The notes under the pieces were generated by a model. The model did no database searches. It saw nothing but the letters and a program-made list of their open reading frames with translations, and was not told the origin of the DNA. The position numbers and the translations under genes are program-made. A DNA stretch of 54,273 nt from CAZFDT01 sp964518335 (lineage in GTDB: Bacteria > Planctomycetota > Phycisphaerae > Phycisphaerales > Phycisphaeraceae), in contig CAZFDT010000036.1 in NCBI GenBank assembly GCA_964518335.1, positions 1 to 54,273 on the forward strand, in the 5' to 3' direction. This document shows, piece by piece, positions 52,233 to 54,273 of this stretch. Each line of letters begins with the position of its first letter. The first letter of the stretch is position 1.

Positions 52233-52643
52233 ATGGCCAAGACCACAATCACAAGCAAACTCAAGTCCGCAGGCAAGCTGCCGACGACATTCACCCGCGA
52301 GCAGTACAACCGCTGGCTTCTGGAACTCAAGCTGGAGAATTCGCAACAGGTCAACCGCAGCACCGCCGCGCTTCTGGGCATCTCCGAAGGTCAGGTCGTG
52401 TGGGTGGGATCCAAATACGGCAAGACCAAGGCCACGGCCCATGTGACCGAGGAAGTTCACCCGCAGGGGGTGGGTTTGCAGCACGGCTTTGGCCACTGGG
52501 CCATGGGCAAGGGGGCCAAGGGACGCGGGACGTCCGATTCCATTCTCCGCCCGACCCATGCCGACCCGATCGCAGGTGAGGCGATTCACAAGCTGTGCTG
52601 CGTTCGCATCTACAACGCAATGTCTGCAAGTTCAACGACATGA
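52233..52643 (+). CDS. Stand-alone molybdopterin-dinucleotide-binding domain protein
   Basis: This encodes 136 residues, with GGAGG five bases upstream. Residues ~38-132 match the C-terminal dinucleotide-binding barrel of molybdopterin oxidoreductases (TAALLGISEGQVVWVGSKYG, then TEEVHPQGVGLQHGFGHWAMGK), of the polysulfide/thiosulfate reductase-like branch. A short basic/helical start (KLPTTFTREQYNRWLLEL) replaces the rest of the enzyme. It follows moaA by one base, so it is translated in the operon rather than being an obvious scar. It could carry or hand over bis-MGD; alternatively it is a residual domain. Confidence 0.75.
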   Translation: MAKTTITSKLKSAGKLPTTFTREQYNRWLLELKLENSQQVNRSTAALLGISEGQVVWVGSKYGKTKATAHVTEEVHPQGVGLQHGFGHWAMGKGAKGRGTSDSILRPTHADPIAGEAIHKLCCVRIYNAMSASSTT

Positions 52644-52674
52644 TGGATTTCTCTTTCACCTCACGAGTAGCCGA

Positions 52675-53178
52675 ATGATCTTCACCAAGACTTGCTCACA
52701 AGGGCTTCAAGCGTTGATCCGTCTGGCGGCGATGCGTCCGACAGGCTCCGTGAGGGTCAAGGATCTCTGCCGCGGCACAAACCTGTCACCCTCCGGCATA
52801 GCCAAGCTCTTCCATATGTTGGCCCGCGAAGGCCTGCTCCGCAGCGCCAAGGGGCGGGGCGGGGGTTTTGCTTTTGCACGCTCTCCGTCACGCATCACGC
52901 TTCTCAACGTCGTCGCAGCTATAGACGGCATGGATTTATTCGATGCCTGCGCTGTGGGGTTGGCCAAGTGCGATGAAGCACGACGATGTCCTCTGCACAC
53001 GGAGTGGACACAGGTTCGAGATCGCATCAAGGAGTTCTTTGCCACCACATCGTTGGAGCATATGGCCCAGGTACAACTCGCGGTAACACCAACCATCCAC
53101 CGCAGCGATGGCGGGAAACTGCTGGTCGCAGGACCCAAGCGCAGGTGCGTGACTCCAAGCCGACAGCCGCTTCGATAG
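52675..53178 (+). CDS. Rrf2-family regulator with three-cysteine Fe-S motif
   Basis: This encodes 167 residues from the ATG at 52675. The winged helix (ALIRLAAMRPTGSVRVKDLC, then SPSGIAKLFHMLAREGLLRSAKGRGGGFAF) is complete. The cluster motif C92-x6-C99-x5-C105 matches NsrR/IscR-type regulators. Such proteins sense NO or Fe-S status. It ends the oxidoreductase operon and probably controls it, or its own gene; no clear operator is visible in the 31 bases before the start. Unlike the two-cysteine Rrf2 at 42,035 it can form a standard cluster, so the two regulators may respond differently. Confidence 0.85.
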   Translation: MIFTKTCSQGLQALIRLAAMRPTGSVRVKDLCRGTNLSPSGIAKLFHMLAREGLLRSAKGRGGGFAFARSPSRITLLNVVAAIDGMDLFDACAVGLAKCDEARRCPLHTEWTQVRDRIKEFFATTSLEHMAQVQLAVTPTIHRSDGGKLLVAGPKRRCVTPSRQPLR

Positions 53179-53491
53179 GGGAGCGACGAGCAGGATCAGC
53201 CCGACCTTCCCTGGGACGCCTGCCCCCGAATCTGAACATGATTGGCCCATTTCGTCCTTGACCGGGGCGAAGTCGAGTGACATACTGCTATCGGGCAGTT
53301 TGGGGAGGGTCTCCGAGCAAGAATCCCGCGTTCATCGGGCCAATCGGAGGGTGCGGATGGTGAACGGGTCAGATGACAGGCCGGTTCCGACCGTGGGCAA
53401 ACCTGGTAGTTGCCCTCTCTCCAAACCCCTCACCCCCCAAGCCCCTGACCCCAGTCCGCTTGGAATCAAATTTCCCATCATTACCATCTCA
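53179..53491. other. Intergenic region with a composition change
   Basis: No gene is seen. Around 53,460 the GC content falls sharply and the codon style changes, marking a junction between unlike sequences. Confidence 0.4.
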
Positions 53492-54232
53492 ATGATAAAA
53501 GCAATGACAAACCTGACCCCTATTACCATTCTGTTTTTGCTGGCTGGTTGTGCCGAAAACCAACACGAAATCAAACTTCCGGCACTGATAGCTGACCACA
53601 TGGTTTTACAGCAGAATGCCAAAGTGAACCTCTGGGGCTGGAGCGACCCAAAAGCAAGAATCGGGGTTACCACCTCGTGGGGCGCAGTTGCCGAAGCCGC
53701 TACAGGCGCCGATGGCAAATGGGTGACGACAGTTGAAACTCCCGCTTTTGGCGGACCTTTCACCGTAACTTTCAAAACCGGTGAAGCCGTAAAAGTAGTC
53801 ACCAACGTGATGGTTGGCGAAGTGTGGCTTTGCTCAGGACAGTCGAACATGGAAATGCCGCTGAAAGGCTGGCCACCTAACGATACAATCAACTTTGCGG
53901 CCAGCGAAATTGCCTCGGCCGATTATCCCGGAATAAGGATGTTCACAGTTGTAAAAAGCACCTCAGGATTACCGCAAGATAATTGCTCCGGCACCTGGGT
54001 TGTGAGTTCGACTGCCACAGCCGGGGATTTCTCGGCAATCGCCTATTTCTTTGGATTGAAACTTCACAAAGAACTCGGTATTCCGGTGGGCTTGATTCAT
54101 TCGAGCTCGGGCGGAACACCTGCTGAATCGTGGACAAGCGGCGAATTCATCGGAACAGTTCTCGGTTATGAATCGTTTGCTGCCGAAATGCAGAACAATC
54201 AGCAAACGCTGAAAGAATTTAAGAGCACCTAA
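53492..54232 (+). CDS. Truncated sialate O-acetylesterase-like lipoprotein, Bacteroidota-like
   Basis: This encodes 246 residues against the usual ~480-650 of the family. A lipobox (LFLLAGC) follows the start. The N-terminal beta domain reads PALIADHMVLQQNAKVNLWGWSDP. The SGNH block I motif is GEVWLCSGQSNMEMPL with the nucleophile Ser in GQSN. Block III, GLIHSSSGGTPAESW, is also present. The C-terminal block with the catalytic Asp and His is lost because the frame ends ...NNQQTLKEFKST. AT-rich codons differ from all other genes here. It removes acetyl groups from sialic acids or similar sugars if complete; as read it is probably inactive or cut by a junction. Confidence 0.75.
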   Translation: MIKAMTNLTPITILFLLAGCAENQHEIKLPALIADHMVLQQNAKVNLWGWSDPKARIGVTTSWGAVAEAATGADGKWVTTVETPAFGGPFTVTFKTGEAVKVVTNVMVGEVWLCSGQSNMEMPLKGWPPNDTINFAASEIASADYPGIRMFTVVKSTSGLPQDNCSGTWVVSSTATAGDFSAIAYFFGLKLHKELGIPVGLIHSSSGGTPAESWTSGEFIGTVLGYESFAAEMQNNQQTLKEFKST

Positions 54233-54273
54233 AAGAACTCTTGACGGAATCTTCGCCTGCAGATGACGCTGCA

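Noticed and set aside
1..54273. CRISPR array
   Set aside because: The only tandem repeats seen are the four 13-bp units at 4,951-4,997, far too short, and no cas genes are present.

Overview
The window is GC-rich bacterial DNA (roughly 60 percent by eye). It most resembles a planctomycete, possibly Phycisphaerae. The evidence is two secreted proteins with PEP-CTERM sorting tails, an NxrA/NarG-type molybdoenzyme operon with a fused dihaem/ethylbenzene-dehydrogenase-type gamma subunit, and a long IS transposase of a kind I associate with this phylum. This is inference from gene content; no rRNA or complete tRNA is present. The last ~0.8 kb (about 53,460-54,232) has visibly lower GC and encodes a truncated Bacteroidota-like sialate O-acetylesterase, so it may be a transfer or an assembly chimera.

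Region 1 (1-7,640) is a tail module of a siphovirus-like prophage. It holds a leucine-rich structural protein, a tail tube protein, a tail assembly chaperone with a probable -1 frameshift extension, a tail-completion protein, a short tape measure and three further tail proteins. Most genes are coupled by 1-4 nt overlaps. It carries at least twelve copies of the octamer CCGGAAGT. A tspO gene and a 3' remnant of a phage gene follow (7,765-8,519).

Region 2 (8,740-29,372) is a ~20 kb defence island on one strand. Module A (8,998-17,459) has a nuclease-methyltransferase fusion, a type I specificity subunit, a ~65-residue small protein, a winged-helix protein, a DndD-like SMC ATPase and a DndE domain fused to a HerA/FtsK-like ATPase. 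There is no DndC, no DndA and no HsdR motor. Module B (17,930-29,372) has a 2,577-residue protein with two sacsin/Hsp90-like GHKL ATPase domains, an SNF2 helicase and a small PD-(D/E)XK nuclease. Start/stop overlaps couple the genes within each module. Together they look like a methylation-marked, multi-ATPase restriction system that I cannot match to a named one.

Region 3 (29,373-32,100) is an IS element followed by a phage tail gene that appears truncated at its 5' end. The 3' 230 bp of that gene is ~90 percent identical to the remnant at 8,268-8,519, so paralogous phage sequence brackets the defence island.

Region 4 (32,440-43,100) carries a B12-binding radical SAM protein, two PEP-CTERM proteins, a quinol-dependent NO reductase with a cupin, and an Rrf2 regulator with a hemerythrin behind a 28-bp palindrome. 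It also holds decayed remnants of a nitronate monooxygenase and a tRNA-like 3' end.

Region 5 (43,200-53,178) is a respiratory nitrate/nitrite-type operon. Its order is dihaem gamma subunit, Tat-exported molybdopterin alpha subunit, small protein, Fe-S beta subunit, TorD/NarJ-like chaperone, TatA, MoaA, a stand-alone molybdopterin-dinucleotide-binding domain and a three-cysteine Rrf2 regulator. With the NO reductase, hemerythrin and Rrf2 genes, the locus points to nitrate/nitrite respiration with nitric-oxide handling.
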